A DNA stretch of 64,000 nucleotides. Origin: Hydractinia symbiolongicarpus. Its lineage: Eukaryota > Cnidaria > Hydrozoa > Anthoathecata > Hydractiniidae. The stretch is from the NCBI RefSeq assembly GCF_029227915.1, contig NC_079882.1:29440001-29504000 (forward strand), in the 5' to 3' direction. The position numbers were made by a program, and so were the translations under genes. Positions 25,245 to 36,748 of this stretch are shown here, piece by piece; position 1 is the first letter of the stretch; every line of letters begins with the position of its first letter. A model generated the notes under the pieces. That model was given only the letters and a program-made list of their open reading frames with translations, did not search any database and was not told the DNA's origin.

Positions 25245-25689
25245 GGTTAAGTAAAGCTAGCCGTACCTAACAGCCGCACCTTAGCCGTACCTTAGCCGTA
25301 CTTAAGAAAATTCGTAATTAGCAGCTCTGTGTAAGACCACTCGCTTCTAAGCTTAAAATTAGTAGTTAATGTATATCAAAGTTAAATTGTCTAACTTTTA
25401 TTTCGTCTTTTAGGTGAATATCTATGCCGATAAAAATGATGCAAAATGGAGCACTCCATCGTTGAGCCCCAGTAACCCCCAGGGAATCCTCAATGATGAA
25501 ATACCGATAATAATATATCTTACATGTGTTATAATTTTTATAAAATGATTTTAATACAAATACAAAAGAGATTTTTAAAATTGAATGTATGAAAAACATT
25601 AGTAAAGTAAGATTGAACATTATTACGCTGCGGACAATATTAGAGCTAGCGCTAAAAGTGACTACAGCTGGCTAAATTTAAATACGGTT

Positions 25690-25900
25690 GCCAAAATAAG
25701 GTACGGCTAGATAATATTAAGGTACGGCTGGGTCCTATCATATAAGAAACAACTTCAAAAGCTAAAAACGTTCAATAAAAACGAAATTAAGTTAGGTACG
25801 GCTAGCTAAAATAAGGTACGGCTGGACCATATTAAGGTAAGGCTGGATTTTATTATATAAGAAACAACTTCAAATGCTAAAAAAAATTAATATAAACGAA
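25690..25900 (-). repeat. Left subterminal repeats of the 5.1-kb element
   Basis: About 1.7 diverged copies of the 115-bp unit, in opposite orientation to the right-hand array. They contain GGTACGGCT motifs and the shared ATATAAGAAACAACTTCAAA block. Confidence 0.8.
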
Positions 25901-26255
25901 AAACAATAAGTACGTAGAAGAAGTAGAGTTTACTGGAAAGTAAAGTGCGGGCGAGGTTAAGAAAAAAATTGTATGCAATATGCTCTACTAGGTTGGCTCC
26001 ACATTGTTTTCTGCACAGGAAAATAAAAAAATGCTACTTTGAAAGTGATGCGGTAAATCTTCTGTCTAACTGAGGTATAGACAGTGAATGTCTGAATAAG
26101 GAGTAGAATTAACGTTTTCGCCAGTTGAAGGACACACGCGTTTTTATTCGTTGGATGTTATAGTTAATGGAAGAGATGTAAACTTTTTATATAAAACAAA
26201 AGAACTTTTAAAAAATTTTAATATTCGTTGTTGTTTATGAGTGCACGTTATTTTA

Positions 26256-28925
26256 ATGATGGAAAACGATAAGAAAAAGGAAGAACCTAATAAAGCCGCG
26301 AAACAATGTGTGAGTAAAGGTTTTTGATTTTTAATTTTGATTGTGTTAACTGTGTCCCGATTTAATTCAGCATATACACTTTTTATAAAAACAATTTTTT
26401 ATAAGAACAATAAGGTTAAAAATTATTGACAAATAAGAACGAAATAACAACTATACTCAAGGGCAAAATTTTACTGATTTTTCTAAAAACAACAACAAAC
26501 ATAAAGAAATATTTCTTGACAGAATTATATATTTGCATAACTTGTTTTCCATTTTCTTTTCCACTTTTTATGATTGTGATGAATAAAGGAACCATTGTGG
26601 CTTCTTCAGTTCTTGTATCGCGACTATATGCACTGAATTTAAACCCAAGTACCGGAGTTTTCAACAGTTATGAGCCATTGCTGATGTGTGCATTTTTGTT
26701 TTATCCACAATTATAATCAGAGGACTGTATAATAAGAAGACGAGGTTTCGAGGGTATCAACCAAAGAGAACAACCACGTTCAACAAGAAGTAAAATCTAA
26801 ATAAACTCTTCAAAAATATAAACAGAAAAATATATACAAAAGTGAGCGCACGTGTAAAGGTCACGTGTTCAAGTCACATGGTCAATTCAACAATTTTCAA
26901 GAATGAATCGGGGTATCTGTTATCCGAGGATGGATCTTTGCAGGATTTACAAAAACCTTCTCCAATTGTTGGAAACAATGTTGTGATACTAAAGGGCATC
27001 TCGAAGAATAGAGGTAATTCGACATATAAAATTTTAATTTTACTAACACGTAGGTTGTTTCTTGATATTTACGTTTAGGGAAAAAATTGTCATGAATTTT
27101 GTTTTGATTCGCGACAATATCTGACGTAAAAATTTCTTTACTTCAGGTATTTTGTAAATGGTAAATTTAATTTAAAGACATGGCTCTACAAGTCTAAATT
27201 TCTCAGAGAGTAAACATGCATATTTTCACATTGTTTTATTAATTTGTTTTTACTTTTTGTTAAAAAAGCATCAAAATTAATTTTAGGAAATTGTACGGAT
27301 GCAAAAGTAGAATTATTTATGGAAACGAGTGAGGAGTTAGATGAAGGTGCAGTGGAAGCTTGTATAAATGTAATAGGTTTATGTCTGGAAGATTTTCCCG
27401 GAATAATTAAAAACGAGCATCTAAAAGATTTATATATTGCGCTATATGGAGACACAGTAACGCCACAACTGGTACCTTTTCTTATAAAGAGAATATGCTG
27501 GCATCGTGGGTTATGTTGCTGCGTTCTTGCTTTTAATTCACCAACTGATTTTGATAACCAGAGCTTAGAATCGATGTTGGCGAAGACAGCAATAAAAGAT
27601 AAGAAAAGCTTAAGGACTGACTTGGTGTTCCTTGTACTTCCATATGGTATTCTTTTAATTGATATCAACGAAGTCAAAATTTACAATATTGGCAATGAAA
27701 CGTTTTTGCATTCAAGTTAGTTTTATTGTTACTTCACTGCTATTTTGTAGCGTTTTTAAACTTTTTAAATGTAATGAGGTTATAAGGCTAAAAGTGTTCT
27801 TGAAGCGTTCTTTAAAGTCAGGAAACAGGTAACACAGGTTCTTTGATTTTTGTGACAAATGTTCTTACCTACTAAGATACTGTTCTTAACTTGTTCTAAA
27901 TTTTAACCTAGAAATGCATTATGTTGTTTTACGGCTTTACATGCGTACACGTTCGTTCTAGTAAAATGATTTAAAGCAGTAGGAGATGTTTTTTGAAAAG
28001 CATAAATATAATTTCTTCTTATTTTCTATTTCAGGTGTGACATTTGTATTTACAAAGGACAGGGATCTATCCAAAAAGATACATTTCTATTGTTAAATTG
28101 AAAAAATCGGGAAATGAAACATCTCAATCTCATCAAGCACATGCTATTTGTTGCGAAGTACTATTCGGTCTTCTGAACAAGAGAATCATCTTGACTTATC
28201 CATATAAGTTTCGGCAATTGCTTTTGGTAGCTCAATGTTTGATTGCAATCGATTTGGAGAATACGGATGGTTGTTTACGACAGATTAAAGCCTTTTTAGA
28301 GTCCCGTTTCTCATATTTAAAGCTGATCACGCTGGACAGCCATCCCAGCTCGCATTTTTCGTGCCTTGTTGCATCAGACGAAACACTTTTTGTAAAGGAG
28401 ATTGCAACAAACAAAGTAGTTAAAGACATGCAACGTCTTTTTCAAAATGATATTTCATATCAACTTTCTGAAAATATATGTAAGCATGTTTTGAAATTTA
28501 TTTGTTTTGAAGCGTCCTTTATACGTACTTACTTTTGTGCAACAGTCAATGATGAAACCTTCGATAAAAGCATCGCCACTATGATCAGAAGTCGACAATA
28601 TCAAAGTAATATGGAGAGAATGTCATTAGCAGCGTCAAGGAAGGAAGCCCTGGCCAAGTTCTTACCCAGTATTTTTTTGAATTGTTTGGCAATTGAGTTA
28701 AGAGTCACACTGACTGACTTTAAACAGAACTGGCCTGTATCTATCCCAGCTACCTCTAAATCACTCTTTACGACCTTTGATTTTATCGACATCTTTCTTT
28801 TACAGTTGTTAGCGTTTCGATATATTACATCAAGATCGGATAGATCTGTTACAGATTTGGTCCTAGAAATGGAAACGTTAGAGAATGTAAGCAATCAATC
28901 TGACACTGATAGTGATATTTATTAA
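26256..28925 (+). CDS. Unrecognised spliced gene carried inside the 5.1-kb TIR element
   Basis: I do not recognise the family. Exons are 26256-26309 (MMENDKKKEEPNKAAKQC, strong GTGAGT donor), about 26860-27013, 27287-27715 and 28035-28925, with matching phases, for about 508 codons. The exon 2 acceptor is weak, so translation may instead start at the ATG at 26878. Exon 3 encodes an acidic helical segment and then VFLVLPYGILLIDINEV. Exon 4 encodes a long globular region (ICCEVLFGLLNKRIILTYPY, CLRQIKAFLESRFSYLKLI) ending NQSDTDSDIY. In exon 4 the frame entered from exon 3 (FVFTKDRDLSKK) stops after about 18 codons. The long frame is reached only by a one-base shift, most simply at the A5 run near 28076. 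That is either an assembly slip or a disabling mutation. Stop at 28923-28925; the repeat array starts about 135 bp later. Confidence 0.6.
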
Positions 28926-29060
28926 AATATAATTATATATTATCGTGTTCGTATTTGTTAAAACATTTTGTTTCTTAGGTAATATTTTTTATATTTTCAG
29001 CTATACAATTTATTTTACTTTAAATAGATGTGCAGCCGTACTTTAATTTTGATCAATGGT

Positions 29061-29945
29061 AGCCGTACCTAACCTAATTTCGTTTTTATGGAACATTTGT
29101 AGCATTTGAAGATGTTTCTTATACGATAGGACCCAGCCGTACCTTAATATTTTCCAGCCGTACCTTATTTTAGCTAGCCGTACCTAACCTAATTTCGTTT
29201 TTATGGAACATTTGTAGCATTTGAAGATGTTTCTTATACGATAGGACCCAGCCGTACCTTAATATTTTCCAGCCGTACCTTATTTTAGCTAGCCGTACCT
29301 AACCTAATTTCGTTTTTATGGAACAATTTTAGCATTTGAAGATGTTTCTTATACGATAGGACCTAGCCGTACCTTAATATGGTCCAGCCGTACCTTATTT
29401 TAGCTAGCCGTACCTAACCTAATTTCGTTTTTATGGAACATTTGTAGCATTTGAAGATGTTTCTTATACGATAGGACCCAGCCGTACCTTAATATTTTCC
29501 AGCCGTACCTTATTTTAGCTAGCCGTACCTAACCTAATTTCGTTTTTATGGAACATTTGTAGCATTTGAAGATGTTTCTTATACGATAGGACCTAGCCGT
29601 ACCTTAATATGGTCCAGCCGTACCTTATTTTAGCTAGCCGTACCTAACCTAATTTCGTTTTTATGGAACAATTTTAGCATTTGAAGATGTTTCTTATACG
29701 ATAGGACCTAGCCGTACCTTAATATGGTCCAGCCGTACCTTATTTTAGCTAGCCGTACCTAACCTAATTTCGTTTTTATGGAACATTTGTAGCATTTGAA
29801 GATGTTTCTTATACGATAGGACCCAGCCGTACCTTAATATTTTCCAGCCGTACCTTATTTTAGCTAGCCGTACTTAACTTAATTTCGTTTTTATTGTACA
29901 TATTTTAGCCTTTAAAGTTGTTTCTTATATGATAGGACCCAACCG
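29061..29945 (+). repeat. 115-bp tandem array, right subterminal region
   Basis: Units begin with AGCCGTACCTAACCTAATTT at 29061, 29176, 29291, 29406, 29521, 29636, 29751 and 29866, exactly 115 bp apart; the eighth is diverged and partial. Each unit has three AGCCGTACC motifs, and adjacent units alternate between two variants (TTTTCC or TGGTCC before the third motif). The near-identity shows recent amplification. The motif also occurs in the TIRs, so it may be the transposase-binding site. Confidence 0.95.
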
Positions 29946-30344
29946 TAAAATATATGTTGTCTTATAATTTTCATATTTTTCCTCTCTTTTCCTTACCTAT
30001 CCCCTTTATTTTACTTTACTTGAGTCGCATTGAAGTTCACCGCTCGTACTAACCACCTTTTTATTGCCAGCTGTACTTAATTTGTCGATTTGGGAATCAC
30101 CTTCCCGCGCTCTCCCCCGTTTGGTTTCTATAAGAGCAAGATGTTTCGTTAACATTTTTCGTATTTTGCGGGTTCATTGGCGATTGAGAAACAGAAATTC
30201 AGTGACACAACAAATTTACCACTACGATTAGCTCAGTTTTTTCCATTAAAATACATTACCTCACCTTAAAAAGAAAAGTGTAGTTACGTACGGCTAAGGT
30301 AGGGCTTAGGTAAGGCTGTTAGGTACGGCTAGCTTTACCTAAGC

Positions 30345-30353
30345 TGTGAGCCG
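30345..30353 (+). repeat. Right target-site duplication, TGTGAGCCG
   Basis: This is the exact copy of 25236-25244, immediately outside the right TIR of the 5.1-kb element. Confidence 0.8.
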
Positions 30354-30743
30354 TTGGATGTTGCAGGGAGTTGTCTAGTAGAGCGCGGACCCTAATTGAA
30401 TCTGCCTAGCGCAAAATAAACATTAAATTACTCAAGAACCTCCATCGAAGCCATCTCTTTCCTGGAAGTATTAGACAGGGTATATTCCTCGATATTTGTG
30501 AGGTTAGCCATGCAATATATATATGCACATCTATCTATCTAATTCGGAACATGTAACCATAGTCAATAAAAAATTAATAGTTAACACATCATCTATGATA
30601 CAATTCACCCTCTGTGGGCCTTTTAACCTTTTTATCGGGCTCTACGAAACGATACAAAGTGGTTGGGGAGGGGGCAGTTTTGCTAAATAGTGTAAATGAT
30701 AAGTTGGAAAATGACCATAATAACACGTATACCGGCATTTGCC

Positions 30744-30850
30744 CCATCCTAGTTCCCAGGGTTTGTCGATGCCTATTGTCAAAGCCGCTAGCGCTTATTT
30801 GACGGCTAAAAATCTTAGAAAGGAAAGAACCCCTGGGCACAAGGTTGTTT
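30744..30850. repeat. Small inverted-repeat element (ACCTCGTCCCCAGGG family), copy 4
   Basis: The left end CCTAGTTCCCAGGG and the right end CCCCTGGGCACAAGGTTGTT are imperfect inverted repeats. The core shares CAAAGCCGCTAGC with the copy at 11117. A further half-site (AACCTCGTCCCCAGAG) lies at about 31100. Confidence 0.55.
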
Positions 30851-31901
30851 AAAAACTGTGTCGTAATTGTTTACTTGAACGTTGGGTCATTCGTCTTAGG
30901 TGTCTTTACCAAAAATTGGTTGTTTCATGTTCCATGCGCCAAGAGAGATATTGTCTGAATATTGAAAATATCTTACCCACGAAAGAAACAGAAACGTTAA
31001 TCACATTTTTTCTCTTTTTTTATGGTCTCAGAGAGTTATGGTAACCCTCTGTATTATGTTTATTCAAAGGGGGAGCATTATGGAAAAGTTTGGTAAATCA
31101 ACCTCGTCCCCAGAGCACTTTTTCTCTTTTTGACAACCCAGGACGGCGAGAACAGCTCTAGGTCTGTGTTATGGACGCGTATTCAAAATAATTGAAGATG
31201 ATTGTTATTGATTAAACGTTAATGGCCAGCGCGTCTTCGCTCATATAAAAAAAGACAAAAAACTCCCGAGAATGAGAATGTTGCCCACATTGGGCTACAT
31301 TCTCATTTCCAGGATTTTTAGCGAGATTTTGTTTGTTTTCTGATATCACCTTATCACCTGCTCGCCATATTTGGTTGAGAATCATCGTGAATTGAATCTA
31401 TCATTTTATTAAACATGAATAAGGGACTTCATTTGGACCTTTATATTATTTGGTAAATTTTGTTTTCTTTTTCATGAAAAGGTTTACAAGCAACTAACGA
31501 ACAAATAATGATGGAGTAAAACTATCATCGATGATGTAACTATCATCGATGGTGTAACTATCACGTGATATCCGAACAGTCTGAATATCAAGAATTATTA
31601 CGAATTGGAACATTTTTAAAGTGTTTGAAAAGTTTTAAATAAAGTCTTTGACTTGTAAATGCATTTGTAACATCTTTGTTCCCAGCACACTGTTTACCTT
31701 AAATGGAACTCTCGGCAACAAAAAATAGAAGAGAAAAAGAACTTGAGGAACACATTCAAAAACCTTCAATTGATTTTGTTATTAAAATAAATACAATACT
31801 TTGGCAACAAAAAAGATCAGCATTTAACACATAAAGTACATGTTTCCATCATAGTTAATACGATGTTATAAAAAATGCAATCGAATTTCATGTAAGTTTG
31901 T

Positions 31902-34293
31902 TTACGAAGCTTCATTAAGTGAATGCCACTGAGCCACGGGTTTCCTTGGTGACGTCAACATTGCTTCCCAATGTTTTCTTCCCAGGTTGTTGTCGGATTC
32001 TGGACCAACGATTATTTTGCCCAACATTTTCGGTTGTGATTCGTTTTGACCGTATGTCATAACGGAAACAATGATATCAGTATCTTTAATTCTTTCCAAT
32101 GGTGTATGGAACACGAATGCTTCGTTATAAACAGGTGCAGTAGATCTGCGCACGCTGGAAGTTTGTACTGTTTTCATTGTTTTACCGGCAACGAGAAGGG
32201 AAACTCTTAGATAGGTTGCTAAAATATAAAGCATATAGTTGTACAATGCATGCAAGACATATAAAACGTTGCTAGCGAGGGGAGAATTTTTTTACACAAT
32301 CAGTACCTTTACCAGTGCTTAAATCTTATTCTACAGTGGATTGTTTGGGCCAAAAAAATTAAAAGGATTTAATTAGAAAAGGAAGGATAAAGCTTGTGAG
32401 CATTCTGGATTTTAAAGGGAGGAGACCCAACTGTCAACATTTTCCTTATACGTTCTTCCCAGATATTTAGCCAACAAAACTTTGCGACGTCTAAAATGCA
32501 ACACATACCAAGAGGTGTTTCTTTGGCGTCGTGAATGTTTCTTCCTTTTAAAGCAACAAATGTTAGTCGACCAGAAGTTGGCATGTAGCACAACGAGAAC
32601 AAAACTTCACCACGCGGTGTTTCACTGGGAGCAACCTAACAAATAAAGATATTAACTTTAAGTCAATTTTTACGTCCACGTGACGTCATTGCTCAAACAA
32701 ACGTGAATCCACTAAACAATCTCACTCACCGCATTGTTGTCAGGACTACGGTATGTTTCGTTCATTTTTACAGGTAACACACTTGCTGGTTGTTCTACAT
32801 CTTCACCTTCCTCTGTTGACAAGTCGTACCCAAACTCCTTGACAAGTCTATGTTGCGAGAACCTGTCGCATGCATATATGGCAATTTTTAATTGTCTGGA
32901 TGGTAATTCACTTTGTACAACGTCAAACTCTGACGCCTCCTCAAAATAATTTTCTTCTGCAACTGGACGAAGCTCTGATTCGTAAAACGCACTTTTCTCT
33001 GGCAGTAGAGACACGACCATGTAGACATAAGCGTTTTGTGTGAGCTGTTCATTTACTTCTGAGAGAACGACACGTCGAACGTTCACCTGCAGTCGCTTCC
33101 TGTTTACATAATAACTTGATGATAAATCCACATCAGTAACGCGTAGTTTACGAATCTCTTCTTCGTCGAAAATGTCCTTTTCCATCGTCGTAAAGTTTGA
33201 AGAAACTTTCGGTTTTTCAGACATTTGTGGAAGAGCAGGAGAGCCATTGACGGAGCCTAAAAAATTATAATGTTTTATTAAAACATTTTAATTGGAAATC
33301 GTCAACTCGCGAGTGAAGGAAGGAAGAATTTACCGTTAATAGCATCTTCATCACATGCTAGATCTGCTTTTTCACTCTTTTCTAACGGTTCATATCCTCG
33401 TTTTCTTTTCGAAAACATCCACAAACATAATGTACAGCCACATGTTACGATGGCAACGATGAAGAGAAAAATGGACACCACCAAAATCACGTGTTTCGCA
33501 TGATCTGAAACTGCATAATAAAAATAATTAAAAAATCAGAGCTTAGCAATATAATGTAAACTGGGAGATCAAGACTACTAGTAAAGATGGATTTACACTT
33601 CAAATTTCTCTCTAATAAAACAAAAATACTGCAGTTTGATTTATTTTTGAGTTGAAATTCGATCAACAAATATATTTGTCACCTTATAAACAACAAACAA
33701 ACAAACAAACAAGCAAACAAACAAAAAGGCTCGATTTGCTAAAAATCTGCAACAATTTAGTAAAGAGCAGGGCTGACAAAAACGGGGCGAAAGGATTGAC
33801 CTTTTCTTTTTTTGCAGAGATAGCTTAGTAAGCTACAAAGACAGCCTTTTCTTTCCAAGACAGTAACATTCTAATACTTAAAATTGGAGGGTTAAAATTT
33901 TAAAACATTTCTAGGGCAGCCTCAACTAGACTGGCTGCTTTGTCATTATACCGCTCCCTCCACTCTCAAATCCAATATGTCAACCCTGAAAAATATATCC
34001 AGACATAAAAATCATCTTTTATAAACATAAAACATGCGATATATTTCTAAGAAAATAACACAAGAGAGAATTTTTTTTGATGTGTATAGGTAGCACTAAG
34101 TACCGCGGGCTAACTTGCTATAAACAAAAACAAAAACAACTTCAATGTTTACAGCACGTGACAAAAATAACATCAAAATATCTTCCATACTTTTGATCGC
34201 GGGTGCAATTTCTTCTGGTTCATATTTTAAGTCAAGAAATATCAGGAGGTCATCTTGCGAGATGTGAAACGCTGCAGCTGCTTGTTTCGACAT
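31902..34293 (-). CDS. Synaptotagmin-like protein (TM, C2A, C2B)
   Basis: Synaptotagmins are membrane-anchored tandem-C2 proteins that control vesicle fusion. Five minus-strand exons (34293-34191, 33510-33334, 33256-32730, 32635-32509, 32218-31902) join in phase to 416 residues, the usual size. A short N-terminus without a signal peptide precedes one membrane helix (residues about 41-62, VVSIFLFIVAIVTCGCTLCL) and the basic stop FSKRKRGYEP. C2A is diverged (LQVNVRRVVLS to LKIAIYACDRFS). C2B begins GEVLFSLCYMPTSGRLTFVA and contains PVYNEAFVF. It ends with the family's HWEAMLTSPRKPVAQWHSL. The acidic clusters that bind calcium are missing from most C2 loops, so this is probably a calcium-independent type like SYT12 or SYT15. 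Subfamily is uncertain. Confidence 0.88.
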
Positions 34294-36748
34294 GGTTAAT
34301 ATTCACCCTGTTTCACAGCATTTAATTTTTCGGTTTATACTCAGATGACTCTGCTTACCATAATGTTTACGCTTCGTTGCTCTCATCTCCAACGAAAAAT
34401 TACACTAATTAATAGTTTTATTGAGAACGATGGAGAGTGAACAAAAAATTAGAATGGAAGATTATAAGTTCAATTACGATTGTAATTGAAATAATAGGGC
34501 GGACAAAGCTGCATCATCATAAAAATATGAGCTCTCAGATTAACTTTATATTGCGAAGTTGTTTCAACTATTTGAGCAGAGGTATAGCAAGCTTTGTTTC
34601 GCTCTCTTTATTTTATGACGTCGAAAGGAGTTTCTTCTGCGTGTTGTAGGTATTTGAGCTGCACGTTCGTCAGCCTACGTCAAGAACTACAACATAATAT
34701 CCAGAATACATTTTATCTACAAAACAGGGTATAAACAAAAAAAGCGGTCCTGGGGAAAATAAATTGATAAATTCATTCATACTTTACACAAAAATAGTTT
34801 ATATTAAATTTTAAATTATACAAATTTAAAATCAGCAAGAATTATTGTAGTTTGCAAGAAAAGTTTTATTATATTTGTATAAAAATAAAGATTTCTTAAT
34901 ATTGACTTTACTGGACCTTAATACGCCCCCGCCCTAAATTTCATGTAGCAGCGGTAATATCACAAGTTGAAATTGCAAATAGCAATATCGAAATAGGGCG
35001 GCGAAATACGGACCAGCGTAAATCAAGCGTATTAAGGACTACTAATAACACTACGTACAGTTGTGGGATAAACGTTCCTGACGTTAACTATACGTAAACG
35101 GGATAAAGCATTCTCATCCCGACATTACTACTTTCGTACTGGGGCAAGAATAGGGATAAAACCTCCAATGAAAAAAAAGATTTAAATAATAAAATAAACA
35201 ATAACTCAAAAAAAAACAAAGTTTGAAAGGCTGTGTGCCTAGTATATGCTTCAGAATTCTCTCCTACCAGGGCCTGCTACACATAAACAACGCCAAATTT
35301 AAACAATCGCTTCAAAGAATTGCTAAACTATTTACATGGTGAATAAATGTTCAAAGATTACTTGACAAATAATTGGCCAAATAACAAACAATTCCCATGG
35401 TGCGAAATTAAGTCCCAAATATAGTTTGTCAGCGATAATTTTAACTTACACAACTTAAGAATTTAAAGAATTTAAGAATTTGACATTAAAGAGACAAAGT
35501 TTTTCTCCTGTGAATATAATTTGCAAATTTATGTTCTTTGACCTTAAACATTTTTTACTTATTTTAAAATACTTTGGAATTAAACAATTCGATCCATATA
35601 ATCACACCAGGTAAGCAATGAGCAAAAAAAATTTTTGGGACGTTCTTCCATAAGTAGCTAAACAATGTGTGAGGCAAATCGAAAAAAACCAAATGTTTAC
35701 AAAAAGAAAGTGTAAGGTTATAGATATATGCACACAAAAAACATGTAGTTTAAAGATGGTGCATTACAATCCGATTTTTGGGATTCGATTCATTAGTATA
35801 GGATCGGAGTCTTTATTCTCATAATCCTTTTTATACCGTAAAACAATAAAACTACTCAACCTCGATCCTAGATCCCTTGATTTTTTAAACAAGCGATAGC
35901 CACATATTAGAAATTGAAAAAGAAGCGTTTAGATGGAGACAACTGTCGATTCTACTTGTGTTATATCACTGTCGCTTGTTTGCTTATATACAATTTAAAA
36001 TATAAAATTTATTTTAAAAAATATATTTAAAAAAATGTAGCTTTTATAAAAATAACTATAAAACTGTAAAAATACCAAATATTTGGACCTGCAAATACTT
36101 ATAAAATTTATTTTTTAATCACTATGAACACTATTTCAATTGTTCATATTAAATTTAATAACGCTTTATAGACCTTTCCCGAGTCCATTCTTTTGTGATA
36201 TGTGTAGAAGACCGGTATTAAAAAGTCAACACCAATATAAACAACATCAAAAAAACCGTACTTCCTAAATTTGCTAAAATTTAATCAGCCATATCGAATT
36301 TTAAATTCCAAAACTTCAAAACGGTTATCTTATAAAGCACCGAATTCGGGAAAGATACATAAACCTACAGTAAGACCGTTTACTTTTACGGCCCAAATAT
36401 TACCACTGGCTAATCACATGGGGCGTTTTTCATCGCGCTATTTCTCTACGCCCGAATTCACGTTCTAAATTCTTACACAATATGTTAAAAAATATCTTTG
36501 GCGGCGAATACGTTTCAATTATCATAGCCAAGTTTTTCGTTTCCAGTTCAAAATATCAATATTTTCGTTCACTGAGAAAACAGTTGTTAATCATCTTCTT
36601 TGAGGCAATGGCGGGGCTAGACTTCTTCCAGGCTAAAATGAAATATAATACAAAAGTTTTTTGGCTGTAGGCAACACCTTGTAGCTGGACACTGATCGAA
36701 GTACGAGAAAAGACCGAATATTCAGGGAAATAATAAGTAAAAATACGA
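34294..36748. other. Gene-less stretch between the synaptotagmin and adaptor genes
   Basis: The left edge holds the synaptotagmin promoter. The right edge should hold the adaptor 3' untranslated region. Between them is AT-rich DNA without recognised exon, RNA gene or repeat. Confidence 0.35.

Larger units (their letters stand above)
25245..30344 (+). mobile_element. 5,100-bp TIR transposon-like element with cargo gene (Mutator-like?)
   Basis: The first 57 bases (25245-25301) and the reverse complement of the last 57 (30288-30344) match at 51 positions. Both contain GTAAAGCTAGCCGTACCTAA. The 9-bp duplication TGTGAGCCG abuts both ends exactly. Inside are subterminal arrays of AGCCGTACC motifs, inverted between the two sides (25690-25900 and 29061-29945). 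A spliced gene (26256-28925) fills the middle. Target duplications of 8 to 11 bp with long TIRs and subterminal repeats are typical of Mutator-like elements, but I see no MULE transposase, so the superfamily is inferred. It could be a non-autonomous Pack-MULE-like unit with a captured gene, or an autonomous element of an undescribed type whose gene is the transposase. Confidence 0.8.

Noticed and set aside
25030-25254. GC-richer plus-strand frame left of the 5.1-kb element
   Set aside because: It has no domain, no splice context and runs across the target-site duplication into the TIR.
25245-25260. TTAA or CTAA at the ends of the 5.1-kb element read as a piggyBac-type TTAA duplication
   Set aside because: The right side is CTAA, the inverted similarity extends outward past it, and the perfect 9-bp duplication lies exactly at that outer limit.
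29061-29945. Regular repeat array resembling a CRISPR
   Set aside because: Units are contiguous 115-bp repeats without unique spacers, in animal DNA and next to a transposon TIR.
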